A stretch of 64,000 nt of DNA from Papaver somniferum (Eukaryota > Streptophyta > Magnoliopsida > Ranunculales > Papaveraceae), in assembly GCF_003573695.1 (NCBI RefSeq), contig NC_039365.1, positions 80,735,082 to 80,799,081 on the forward strand. The letters run 5' to 3'. Shown piece by piece: positions 38,137 to 48,940 of the stretch. A model generated the notes under the pieces. The model had not been told where the DNA came from. It was given only the letters and a program-made list of their open reading frames with translations, and made no database searches. The position numbers and the translations under genes were made by a program. Numbering within the stretch: the first letter of the stretch is position 1; each line of letters begins with the position of its first letter.

Positions 38137-38899
38137 TGTTGGGAAAATTGGCACCCTGAGCGCAGCGGAATCACATGATCATAAAGGGAAATTGGTGATT
38201 TGAACCAAACATGGAGAAATAAGAAGAGAGACAGAAGATAAAAAAAAGCACACACAACCACAACACAAGATATACATGGTTCACCTTTACAGGCTACATC
38301 CACGACCAACACCACCAAAAAAACTTCCATTAAATCAAAGACCATTACATACTCTTTCCGCAACCCAAGACAAGACCCAAAGAGTTAACAAGACATACCC
38401 GAGAACACCATTGAAGAAACCATAGAAACCAACTCTCTAAACCATTCCTCAAACCAACCTCATGTCTTATCTTCTACGCTTTCTTCACAATTGCTAGTAA
38501 TAGAGGAGAAACATGGAAACACCAGAAACTTGGTTTATGGCACAACCCTAAACCCTGAAAACTAGAACACCAAAATCCTCTCTCTACAAGTTTTTCTCTT
38601 GCACGGCCTTCAAGGTAGCACTCGACCCACACAACAAAGAGACCAAAAACCTAAGCACAAGATTTACCATTCTTCTAGGTTGGATGTCTACAAACCTATA
38701 ATTCTAGTTCTAGTCATATATAGAGAGAACACAAACTTGGACACTAAGTATTAGTATCCTATTAGGAAACTAAACTCTTTCCTAAACTCTATCAAACCTA
38801 GATTAGGAAATCCACCTAAATGTGGATATCGACCAAAAACGAGAAACCCATCTCAGTATGGAAAAGTTCTAAAACAGGAAATCCACTTATTTCCTAACA
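38137..38899 (-). repeat. Element A LTR (3' LTR in sense)
   Basis: 763 bp, starting TGTTGGGAAAATTGG and ending TTTCCTAACA. It matches the right LTR over its full length across the insertion of element B, for example AACACAAGATATACATGG/AACACAAGATATACGTGC and TTAGTATCCTATTAGGAAAC in both. Confidence 0.9.
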
Positions 38900-39939
38900 A
38901 TATCGACCTCGGATCATGCTATCAAGCATAAGAAGATCACATGAAATCACCACCATGTTCCACCAGATTTGTTGATCACTATCTCTATATACCCGTAGAG
39001 TTACTTTTTGAAGCTCAAACCCGAACTTTCATCTTCGTAGAACCACCTCTTCGATCAAAACACCATGACGATGTTGATAAAAGTCTTCAAACCATCTTCT
39101 ATCAGAAGAATACTTGCGAGATTGATCATTTTTCATATACACCATGAAAATCTTCAACCACCACCAACGAATCCTTGCACAGACTCCACCGTTGATCACC
39201 AAGAGAACCATCCAGAAGAATCACCGCTAGATCTACCGAACCAATAAGCTAACAACATATTGAATTCTAACCCCGAAAGGAAGAATTAACTTCAATATCA
39301 TACTCCAGTACATGTCATGACGTGTAACTAAAACAAACCATCAGATATGTCCATCATGATTAACAGGCTTAATCCTCTAAGCGATTCTCAAAGCCATAAC
39401 CAATCTGACATACTCATCACCACCATCGCACCCAATATACTCGCTTAGAAAATATATCGTGTGAATGCCCATATTACCGTGGTACATGCTTTCGAGATCG
39501 GGCACTTTCTTGATATTACGTGAAACCCATCAAGAATACTTTAACATAGACTTAAGAACATAAATCTATAACATCTCATGCATAACTTCGAAGCATTACT
39601 GGACTTGCTTTTACATGAGACTTCACAGCCCTATCTTTTCTTGAAACTTTGTAAACCATTCTTTATAGTGTATGATTACTAACACTCCTCAAGATGTAAA
39701 TATATATTCCAACTCATTCAGCCTTATACTGCATCTCATACTACATCATAAAACCAAACAAAGAACATACACTTCTACCAAGTTGAACCTCCGATTTGTA
39801 AATTACATCACAAACCCGTATTTGTGTAAATACATGTTGAAACATTATCTTCAAAACAATATTTCTCCACCCGGAAAATAAACCATCATTCAATTCCAGG
39901 TTCAATCACACCATCCCGTCCAAGGGCTCTGATCCCAAT
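38900..39939 (-). other. Element A interior, non-coding, with primer-binding site
   Basis: No gag or pol similarity is seen. The short open frames at 38941-39247 overlap on both strands and are not convincing. The primer-binding site (minus strand TTGGGATCAGAGCCC) lies at about 39924-39938. Confidence 0.7.
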
Positions 39940-39998
39940 TGTTGGGAAAATTAGCACCTCGAGCGCAGGGGAATTACATGATCGCAAAGGGCAATTGG
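39940..39998 (-). repeat. Element A right LTR, first part
   Basis: 59 bp of LTR from TGTTGGGAAAATTAGC to AATTGG, cut by the insertion of element B. The last five bases (ATTGG, 39994-39998) are the target duplication. Confidence 0.88.
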
Positions 39999-40400
39999 TG
40001 ATACGGGACGTATTTGGGAAAAGCCACATATATTCCAAGATTTGACTTAATCTTGGATATCTATTAATTTTAGTATTTTGATTATTAGGATAATTAGTTT
40101 CTTGTTAAGATTTATCTTGTTTCATGAGAATAATATATTCTCTTAGTCTAGTTTAGTAACTTTAATCATTTAGGGTTTTATGTTTGCTGGCTATAAATAG
40201 CCATTTCCTTTGTCATTGAAATTTAGTTTACCATTTGGTTAAAAACCCGTTTGATTCTCTTTGAGAGATTGATCACCTTGATCGTTTATCAATTACTTTG
40301 CTCCTAGATTGGAGTTGTTTATCTCTTTTTGGTCCTATTTACCGGAGTGGATTCTCCGCGTGTCGGTTTATTCTAAATCGTTTCCGCTGTGCTATATCAG
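39999..40400 (+). repeat. Element B 5' LTR
   Basis: 402 bp. It contains a TATA box inside a short inverted repeat, GGCTAT-AA-ATAGCC (40189-40202). It matches the 3' LTR closely, for example TTCCAAGATTTGACTTAATC and GTGTCGGTTTATT in both. Confidence 0.9.
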
Positions 40401-42209
40401 GTGCTACCAGAGCAGGCTTTTCCCGTGATGTTCATCTGTGGGTTGCCTAGAAGAATCAATTGAAGAGTCCTGTGATATCTAGGTATTTTATCTAACAAAA
40501 AAAAAAAAGTTTGACCTGTGTTTAAAAAGTTAATCTCGTGGGAGTGGTTCATCACGGTTTGGTAAGATCTCTATCTCTTGTCGATTATTGATTCCGGTTT
40601 TGGCAATCAAGGTTGTTTTTATTACGTGTTGATGAAAAGGTCGTTCAAGTTGCGTACAGTTTGGTTTCGTCCTCTACGTCAATCAGTTGTTCGCCAAATC
40701 ATCTCGTAAAGTGGAAAGTACAAACCTAGTTACGGTGGAGACTCGGAAGCAGCGGGTCACATTCCTTGTTGTGAAAACTACAGTGAGACCCATTCTCTCA
40801 GATTTTTCCACTGAGAAACCCACGGACAGAAAACTTCAGGCGCGCCCCCATTTTTGGGGAAAAAATTATTCTAAAACCCATAATTTATAAAATTCTGTTT
40901 TACTCTTTTCAAAAGGAAACTACTTCTTCAATTCGTTTTTCTTCTTCCTCCCAACTGCAGATCTTCATCAACACTTGAATCAGATCGAGAAGAGCGATTA
41001 TTTGAGGTCGATGGAGCTACGGTTGTGTTGTTGCAGAAAGATAGTTGAAGCTGCTGCCGAATATGGTGATGATTGAAGAGAATATTTTATTGTTACTGGT
41101 AATGAATATGATATGAGATCGACGGGGGTTTTGAGTCCGTTGCTGCTATGAAGATTGATATGATGAATTGATGGTTTTTTGTGATGGTTAGGATTGCAGA
41201 TGAACAGGAAAAAATTTACAGCAGCAAGGAATTTCAATTCTAATCTGAATCTGTGTTGCAATCCAGAAGATATTGTGGATGTATCAAGATTTAGAAGATG
41301 GGGGTTGAGATGTGGAGAGTGGTGTTCTGAAACTACAGTTATGGTATGGAGAAGATTGAGAAGATGAAGATGGTATTGATTCGAATTAGAGATGGGCTTT
41401 GGCCGTTACGATGAAGAAGGGTTTGTTCTTGAGTTCAATGATTAGAACTGATGTAGAGGAGAAAACAAGGGTTGGTGGTGGATCTGAAATTGAAGGGGAT
41501 TTTAGAAAACAAGGGTTGGTAGGAAAATCATGGTGATGTTGTCGCTTAAGGAGGTGATACAAATTCAGAACATAAAGGTAATATGGAGTTCAATTTGAGA
41601 GTTTTCTCTTGATTGATTTTAAGATTATATTGCGAAATTGTTTTGTGATTATAGAATTTAGATGGGTTTTAGTAAGATTTGAAATAGAGATGATTGGTGG
41701 TTTGTTAATTACAGAGGAAGGAAGTTTGAGCCTGTTCATGCTTGTTATTATGTGAGTGAGTGATGATTTTGGTTGTGTAAAGGCATGAACTGATTGGGCG
41801 TTACATAATAGAAATGGGTTGTTGCAACTGGAATGATGTGGGTTGAAATACTCTTGTGTTAGTAGAGTGGATGATAATGAACTTGAATTACAGAGATGTT
41901 GGTGGATGAATGAACATCTAGTGGATATGTTTTGGCTGTAAATGAGTGCTTATGCACTAGTTTTTTTTATATCGTTTACACTCAAAAAAAAATTGTTCTG
42001 TTTAGTTTAGTAAGGACAGTGAGCTGCCATTTCTAGTGGTAAGCTCAACAGTCGGAATGCTGCCAGTCTCTGTGAATTTGATGCCTTTCCGGCCAAACTT
42101 CTGGTCAAGCGTAGGCGACGATGTACTGGTTTCGGTAATGTGGTGGCAACGAATGATGGGTTTGGCGTGCGTGTGACGTGAATTTAAAAGAAAATGGAGG
42201 TGTGAATAA
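40401..42209 (+). other. Element B interior, 5' non-coding part
   Basis: No gag is recognised. From about 40980 to 41950 the plus strand is rich in GAT/GAAG purine words. A short frame at 40687-40890 has no known relative. Confidence 0.5.
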
Positions 42210-43015
42210 TGATGCATGACAGGTTATGCATCTACAAATTTGTTGCATAACTTGTTATGCATTCTCGAAATTGGTTGCATAACACTATCTGCAGTTTTTT
42301 TCTTTTGTTTTCTTTTTGCATAACTTGTTATGCAGTCCAGAAAACCGTTGCATAGCATGTTATGCAGCAACTTTTTTGTCACTATCGGAACCAACAAAAA
42401 CAAAGACCGCATAACTTGTCATGCACCAATAATAATATCTGCATAACATGTTATGCAGTTGTGAAAATCGATGCATAACCTGTTATGCATTCGAAAATAT
42501 GGCTGCATAATGCATTATACATCGAGAAAATTGATGCATAACCTGTTATGCATTGGAAAATATGGCTGCGTAATGCATTATGCATCAATTTTTTATGTAC
42601 GCACTAAAATCAACCAAAACAATGGCAACATAACTTGTTATAAATGCATAACTTTGTTAGGCAGTCGAGAAAATGGTTGCATAATTCGTTATGCGTCTGC
42701 ATAATGTGTTATGCATCTTTTTTGGTGGCTGCATAATGGTTATGTATCAAGTTTTCGAAAATTTTGCCTAAAATGATGATCAACTCCGATTTTTTTCGTG
42801 AAAAACAAAAATTTGATATTGTTGTTTGTACTCGTTGTGTAGATCTCTTAAAAATATTTCCAACGATATAAATTTTTTAGAATTCCAAGGCGCGGATTTT
42901 TAGATATGTTATGTCCAAGTTGCGCTTCCAATTATACCCCTGAAAAATTAGGCTGCATAACGAGTTATGCCTGAAAAATAGTATGCATAACGAGTTATGT
43001 ATTGATTCTTAATAA
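42210..43015. repeat. Array of TGCATAAC-NN-GTTATGCA palindromes
   Basis: About fifteen imperfect palindromes of the form TGCATAACNNGTTATGCA are spaced 20-60 bp apart, for example near 42241, 42317, 42350, 42440, 42471, 42536, 42690 and 42952. Spacers carry GAAAAT-like words (GTGAAAATCGA, CGAAAATATGG, TGGAAAATATGG). The palindromes are conserved better than the spacers. The array lies inside element B between its LTR and its protease ORF. Confidence 0.85.
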
Positions 43016-43303
43016 TTTCATATAATTATCGGTGTCAAAAAAATAATTATGGGTGTCACGGTACCCAAAATTAATTGTGGGCCTGACAATGATAATATTT
43101 TTTTTTTGGATCTCCCCCTAATTTCCCCTTCCTTATTCCCTTCTTACATAAGCCCACTAATTATTTTACTCTACTGGTCTCTAAAAGCCCATTTAAATTT
43201 AGTGCTATACAGTACAGTAGGTATCTGTTCTATCAAGGGGTAGTCATCAAACCTTCCAAGCAGTACCTAGCCGGGGGAAATTTAATTTATATGCAGAATC
43301 AAG

Positions 43304-44233
43304 ATGCAGATGCAAACCTATACTTTTCGTGGTCGATATATACTGCAAAAGAGACTTTTAAACTTTGTTATAGATGGAGGTTGTGAAAAAAATTTGGTTT
43401 CCATTAAAATGGTGGAAGCTCTGGGTTATGAGATGGACTGGTATCCCGTACCGGACCAGATTAAATGGGTAAGCAACAACGAAGGAGTAGTTACCTGTTT
43501 GGGTGTTTGTAAAATTCTTATAGCAATTGGTAAGTGTTACTCCGATACAATATTTTGTGAAGTAGTTGATTTTGATGTCGTGTTGGGTGCTCCGTGGTTG
43601 TTTGATGTCCGAGCAAGATGTCGTGATAACATTTGTGAATTCTTATGGAAAAAAACGAAAGTCAAGTTAATGCCGGGTAAACGGCCCCCAGAAAAATCCA
43701 AAGGAGAAACAGTACACGTGAAGTCCAGTGGATTTGAGACAGTGGATGAAGAAAGTTTGCTAAAAAATTTAACTGAACAAAAAGATCCGGCTGTTGATAC
43801 ATTGATACGAAGAGATGTATGTGCAGATTTCAAATTAGTTTCACTTTCAGGTACATCTGGGATTTGTGTCTCTCACCATAAAGACGTGTTAGGTGCAGCC
43901 GACATGTCAATAGATGCTGGTTTATCTGCTATGTATAGTTATGAAGACCTATTTGCTAAATATTATGAAGTGCAACCGTCCTCTTTACGGGATTTTATAC
44001 ACCTGAAGCCAAACACCAAGCAACATGCGGTGAACTCAAATTTGTTTTGCGAACATTTAGTGATTTCTATGCACAACTCGAGGTCAAGCTGTTTCAAAGG
44101 ATGTGGGAATATTAAGATTCTTTCTTCGATTTGTCATTTCCAGTATAAACTCGAGACGAGTTTCGTCTCAGTAGGGGAGCCAGATATAGGACGTATTTGG
44201 GCAAAGCCACATATATTCCAAGATTTGACTTAA
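43304..44233 (+). CDS. Element B ORF: Ty3/gypsy-type aspartic protease fused to pol C-terminal remnant
   Basis: 309 uninterrupted codons from ATG 43304. Residues 20-130 read as a plant gypsy protease region: LLNFVIDGGCEKNLVSIKMV (catalytic Asp in the DGG variant common in plant gypsy proteins), then DVVLGAPWLFD. After about 170 further residues the frame ends with KLETSFVSVGEPD, resembling the C-terminus of gypsy polyproteins just before the polypurine tract. The last 17 codons lie inside the 3' LTR. RT, RNase H and integrase are missing between these parts, which suggests a single large internal deletion that left the frame open. Whether it is expressed is unknown. Confidence 0.65.
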   Translation: MQMQTYTFRGRYILQKRLLNFVIDGGCEKNLVSIKMVEALGYEMDWYPVPDQIKWVSNNEGVVTCLGVCKILIAIGKCYSDTIFCEVVDFDVVLGAPWLFDVRARCRDNICEFLWKKTKVKLMPGKRPPEKSKGETVHVKSSGFETVDEESLLKNLTEQKDPAVDTLIRRDVCADFKLVSLSGTSGICVSHHKDVLGAADMSIDAGLSAMYSYEDLFAKYYEVQPSSLRDFIHLKPNTKQHAVNSNLFCEHLVISMHNSRSSCFKGCGNIKILSSICHFQYKLETSFVSVGEPDIGRIWAKPHIFQDLT

Positions 44234-44605
44234 TCTTGGATATCTATTAATTTTAGTATTTTGATTATTAGGATAATTGGTTTCTTGTTAAGATTTATCT
44301 TGTTTTATGAGAATAATACATTCTCTTAATCTAGTTTAGTAACTTTAATCATTTAGGGTTTTATGTTTGCTGGATATAAATAACAATTTCCTTTGTCATT
44401 GAAATTTAGCTTGGATTAGCTCGTCAAATGAAAATACCATTTGGTTAAAAACCTGTTTGATTCTCTTTGAGAGATTGATCATCTTGATCGTTTATCAATT
44501 ACTTTGCTCCTGGATTGGAGTTGTTTATCTCTTTTGAGTCCTATTTACTGGAGTGGATTACCCGCGTGTCGGTTTATTTCAAATCGTTTCCGCTGTGCTA
44601 TATCA
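44182..44605 (+). repeat. Element B 3' LTR
   Basis: 424 bp. The first bases read AGATATAGGACG, against TGATACGGGACG in the 5' LTR. The TATA word TATAAATA is kept near 44375, but the flanking inverted repeat is lost. Confidence 0.9.
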
Positions 44606-45290
44606 ATTGGTAATTTGAACCAAACATGGAGAAATAATAAAGGAGACAGAAGATAAAGAAGAACACACAACCACAACACAAGATATACGTGCTTCACCTT
44701 TACAGGCTACATCCACGGCCAACACCACCAGAAAAACTTCCATTAAACCAAAGACCATTACATGCATTTTCCAATACCGAAAATAAGACGAGAACACCAT
44801 TGAAGAAACCATAGAAACCAACTATCTAAACCATTCCGCAAACCAAACTCATGTCTTCTCTTCTACGCTTTCTTCACAATTGCTAGTAACAGAGGAGAAA
44901 CATGGAAACTCTAGAAACTTGGTTTTGGGCACAACCCTAAACCCTAAACAGTAAAACACCAAAATCCTCTCTCTACAAGTTTTTCTCTCACACCGATATT
45001 GACGTTCACGGTAGCACTCAACCCTCCCAACAAAGACACCAAAAACCTAAGCACAAGGATTTGCCGCTCTTCTAGGTTGGATGTCTATAAACCTACAATT
45101 CTAGTCGTATATGAAGAGAACACAAACTTGGTCACCAAGTATTAGTATCCTATTAGGAAACTAAACTCTTTCCTAAATTCTATCAAACCTAGATTAGGAA
45201 ATCGACCTAAATGTGGAAATCGACCAAAAAAGAGAAACCTATCTCAATATGGAAAAGGACTAAAACAGGAAATCCACTTATTTCCTAATA
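44606..45290 (-). repeat. Element A right LTR, second part
   Basis: This resumes with the duplicated ATTGG (44606-44610) and continues as TAATTTGAACCAAACATGG, as in the left LTR. It ends TTTCCTAATA before the TATTC target duplication. Confidence 0.88.
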
Positions 45291-45295
45291 TATTC

Positions 45296-46117
45296 GGGCG
45301 AGCAGATGAAGATGAAACCAGTATAAAGCTAAGGCAAGTAACTGAATGGTACATGGAAAATCACATTGATTTTTCCAGTGAAAAGGGAACAAAAACACTG
45401 AGTTGGTTTGCAAAAAGATCGAGTTCATCGTAGAAATTATGATTGATGTGTATTACCCTCATAATGATGTTAATGGTATTATTGCTTGGATTGGGATATT
45501 ATGTGTCCATCGTGTTCTTGTAGATACATGTAGCTTTGTGAGTGTCTAATTATCAAGCATATTCTACTACAAACCTCTCCAATGATTTGATCGAAGAGAA
45601 CAAAAATCCTGAAATTGGTCTTAATGGAAAAGTTTCTAAGGAGATTGGTAAAGTAAAATAACATAAAAGTGTCGGCAACAAATTCATTATTGGCGATTTC
45701 TTGTTGCTGGACGCTGAGCTCCTTATAATGCGATCATAGGACGAGACTGGTTGAGGACATCCTTAAATTACTAGTGTTTAAAGTTTATCACACCTGAAGG
45801 AGTCCTAAAGGTGAAAAGTGACCATACGGCAGTCCATAAATGTCATGAAAGTGCAATTGACGAACATGGTTAATCAGAGGTGAGCGGGAACCGCACTATG
45901 TGGATCAAGAAGAAATAACAATTATAAAAACCTATCCTGTCAGAATCATTTGCATCGGAGGATATTGTTGACCCTCCAACAATTAAAAAACTTGTTGAGT
46001 TCCAAACCAGGAACGAGGGCAAAAAATCCATGTTCTTAGGGCAAATTTACCCGTGCACAATCTTAATGTTTCGCTTACAATGTTGAAACCGAATGTAGAT
46101 ATCTTTGTTTGAGATTT
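45296..46117 (+). pseudogene. Ty3/gypsy remnant G, part 2 (protease end)
   Basis: After element A the gypsy sequence resumes. 45723-45761 reads YNAIIGRDWLRTS, the conserved end of the plant gypsy protease (YNAILGRPWL type). Near 46080 it reads LTMLKPNVDIFV, the run-up to RT. Stops and shifts occur throughout. It is interrupted by solo LTR C1, with GATTT (46113-46117) as left target site. Confidence 0.8.
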
Positions 46118-48712
46118 TTTTAGAGCATTGCTCGGTCAAACTCACAAGCGTTACTATCTCAAGCATGTTTGTCAAGTTTAGTTGATCAAAACTATAAGTC
46201 TTGATTTCTAGTCTACTTATAGCTATGTCTCGGATTAGGTTAGAATGTATAGTTGAGCTTTGGACTTCACGACGTTCACCGATTGAAGACGAAGGTCTAC
46301 TGAAGAGAGCGTGGAGGAACTTCATCAACAAAGGGTACGTGGAGACTAAAACTTATCTATAACTCAGAAGTCTATTATATTTTATCTTCTAATGAGACTA
46401 AGTGGTATAACTGTATAAACTTTTATATTATACACATTTGATATTTCGAGCTGAGTTTAACTCGGTTATCTATTTCTCAAAATATGTGTTGGAAGCTTTT
46501 TGCTTTAGCTATGTTCATCATATTATTGACAAGTTTAGTTGGAAAAAATTTATTTGCTGGAAACTAAATAATAAGTCAAAAGATGATCATGTGAAAATTG
46601 CCTTGAAACTTCTTACATGATTTGTGTGAGACAATCATTTGATGTCGAATCGGAAAGTTTTGTATTGATCATTCGATCAATTAAAAATTACTTATAAGTT
46701 AATAGTTTGTGTGAGACAGCTAGTGTCGTCTTCTAAAGATGTTTCAATGATTGAAATGGGAGTTTAGAACAATTAACCTTTGTCTGGATACAACACAACA
46801 TGCATACCAGTATGCAAACTGTTTTGGTATGATTCATGTATGTGAACCTTGTTTGCATACCTAGCATGCGAACGGTTTTAACTGTTAAAGTCCGGGAACC
46901 AAGTTTGCATACCAGTATGTGAGCGGTTCTACCTGAGTTAAGGTATGGGACATCAGTATGCATACCCGTTTGCAAACTGCTGGACAAGACCAAAGTCCGG
47001 AAGCTATAATTTGTGTACCTGTTTGCAAACTTAGTGGTTAAAGTTATAAAATTGGTTAAGTATGTTTTCATACTCATGAAAAAATACATTTATGATTTAA
47101 GAAATGCAATCTTTGCAAACCGTGGCTTAATGTTCATGAATTGATTCTTATGAATCAATCCGATTTTGATTCAATTGGTTCATATATGTTTCTGTGAAAT
47201 AGTGAACAATTGAACAACTCTATTTGAAACATAATTAGATTCTTTTTATTATCTTTCATGATTGATTGATCATCATGGTTGATCTAGAAGTGTTAGATGA
47301 ATGTGGTTAAGACAAAAGGGTTCATATGGCTAACTTCAGTTATCTATTATTGAGCCAACTCAATATATACGTTTAGGCACGGTTACCCATATCTAAATGA
47401 AAGTATATTTCATTTGTGTATAACAAGCTAAGACCATCTAACGGTGGAGAGATATTGCTTTGGTTTTAAGCAGACTTAACTTGAATCTTAAATCAGGTTT
47501 TCATATAACAGTCAATATTGAATGCCTTGTTAGTAAGCTATATTAGATTTGATTGAAAGCAAACCCTGATTTGAAATACTATATAAGGGAGAACTCTAGC
47601 AACTGGAAACCTAATCCTGGCAATTTCCTGTGTCTTAGTTGCAACTAGAGTCGATTCTCCTTTAACCTAGGTTTTTCCAAAACCACTATAGGTTAACGAC
47701 TTGAAGACTTCATCTGGGATTCATGAAGCCAGACCCAACTATTTTCTCTGTAGTTGCGTGATATGATCTTACTTTTTATATCATATTGAGTTTTTTATTC
47801 TCTAAGATTTGCTCGAGATTTATCTCCGATAGGTAAGATATAAAAAGTAATCACAAATCTCTTCGTCTCATTCTTTGTGATTCCACAATAACTTCTTCTA
47901 CTACCATATAGTTAATTTATTGTTAAGTGATTGATAGTTATAGGATGCTCTTCGGGAGTATAAGACCGGATTATCAATTGGTTCATGTTCACCTTGATTT
48001 ATCAACAAAACAAAAACTTCATAGGTACTTCTGTGGGATACAGATTTATCTATCAGAATAGAATTATCCGTGGGAGACATATTTGTTTATAAGTATTCGA
48101 CTTTGTGTCATAGAAACTCTTAGTTGTGGGTGAGATCAGCTAAGGGAATCAAGTGCGTAGAATCCGGCGTGGTTCAAGAGGCGTAAGGAACGCCACTCTA
48201 CCTTAATCGGTTTGAGACTTGGTTAGGGCTCAACTACATTCAGTCAAAAGTTAGATTGTAGTAGGCTAGTGTCTGTAGCGTCTTAATACAGTGTGGTGTT
48301 CAAATCTGGACTAGGTCCCGAGGTTTTTCTGCATTTGCGGTTTCCTCGTTAACAAAACTTCTAGTGTCTATATTATTTTTTTCCACGTTATATTGGTTTA
48401 TATAATTGAAATATCACAGGTTGTGCGTAGTTTAATCAGTTGGTAAATACGACCTTGATTGTTGGATAATAATTGATTAGCACTTGGGCATTGGTCTTTG
48501 GTATCGTCCAATTTATTTCTCATATCAATCGGGCTCACAAATTTCTATTTGTTCGATTGCAAATTGTATTGAGAAATTGAGATATAACTCTTTAGTATAT
48601 TTATTGATTGAGCTCTCTTTATAAGCTGGTGCTCTCGGAATTATATTGGAGTTAGTCCATACAGATTGTCGAATAAATTATTGGGTATGGTTGTTATACC
48701 CCCGCTTTTTCA
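46118..48712 (+). mobile_element. Solo LTR C1 of a long-LTR copia-type family
   Basis: 2595 bp. The left end TTTTAGAGC corresponds to TGTTAGAGC in copy C2 at 52951. The right end reads TTATACCCCCGCTTTTTCA, a 3' terminus I recognise from plant copia LTRs that precede an initiator-Met primer site; that attribution is from memory. The target duplication is GATTT/GAATT (46113-46117 and 48713-48717, 4 of 5). Gypsy coding sequence continues on both sides, so no interior remains. A TATA box, ACTATATAAGGG, lies at 47578-47589. Confidence 0.82.
46790..47075. repeat. GTTTGCATACCAGTATGCAAAC-type repeats in LTR C1
   Basis: Words such as GCATACCAGTATGCAAAC, GTTTGCATACC, AGTATGCATACC and CGTTTGCAAAC recur about every 60-70 bp. 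Several pair as inverted repeats. They lie upstream of the TATA box of the LTR, in its U3 region. Confidence 0.75.
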
Positions 48713-48940
48713 GAATTCGTTGAGATGCCAGAGATAAATCCGGATATAGCTTGTCACAGGTAAAATATTGACGAGAAGTTCTGTCTTGTTCTTCAAAAAA
48801 TTCGGAATACGCTGAGCAAGAAAATAATCATAACGGAAGAAGTCGATGAGTTATTAAAGGAGGTATTTACTCGACTAGTATAGTACCCAAGATGGTTGTC
48901 CAACATCATGGACGTCTCGAAAAAAAAGGGAAAATCCATT
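48713..48940 (+). pseudogene. Ty3/gypsy remnant G, part 3 (start of RT)
   Basis: 48720-48760 reads VEMPEINPDIACHR, the conserved segment before gypsy RT. It continues with EEVDELLKEVFTR, YPRWLSNIMDV and a SKKKGK stretch near 48920, after which similarity stops. Stop codons are present. This joins the protease end at 46117 if solo LTR C1 is removed. Confidence 0.82.

Larger units (their letters stand above)
39999..44605 (+). mobile_element. Element B: internally deleted Ty3/gypsy-type element nested in A
   Basis: LTRs at 39999-40400 and 44182-44605 (TG...TATATCA) are flanked by ATTGG on both sides. The right LTR has a 22-bp segment absent from the left and has lost the initial TG. A polypurine tract (GTAGGGGAGCC) precedes the right LTR. 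After the left LTR comes GGTGCTACCAGAGCAGG, which only partly resembles an initiator-Met primer site. The interior holds a protease-type ORF but no RT, RNase H or integrase, so the element needs helper functions. Confidence 0.9.
38137..45290 (-). mobile_element. Element A: non-coding LTR retrotransposon, split by element B
   Basis: The left LTR is 38137-38899. The interior is 38900-39939. The right LTR is 39940-39998 plus 44611-45290, split by element B. The target duplication TATTC is present at 38132-38136 and 45291-45295. LTR ends are TGTTGGGAAA and TTTCCTAACA (last base pair changed on the right). Orientation is minus: next to the right LTR the minus strand reads TTGGGATCAGAGCCC, a near match to the initiator-Met primer site TGGTATCAGAGC. 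The interior of about 1.04 kb holds no gag or pol, so the element is non-autonomous. Without element B it would be about 2.5 kb. Confidence 0.9.

Noticed and set aside
38941..39247. Small overlapping ORFs on both strands in the interior of element A
   Set aside because: Neither shows gag, pol or any known motif, and the two strands are open together, as expected from composition.
42210..43015. Regularly recurring short palindromes suggested a CRISPR-like array
   Set aside because: The sequence is plant nuclear DNA inside an LTR element, spacers are uneven and related to each other, and no cas genes are present.
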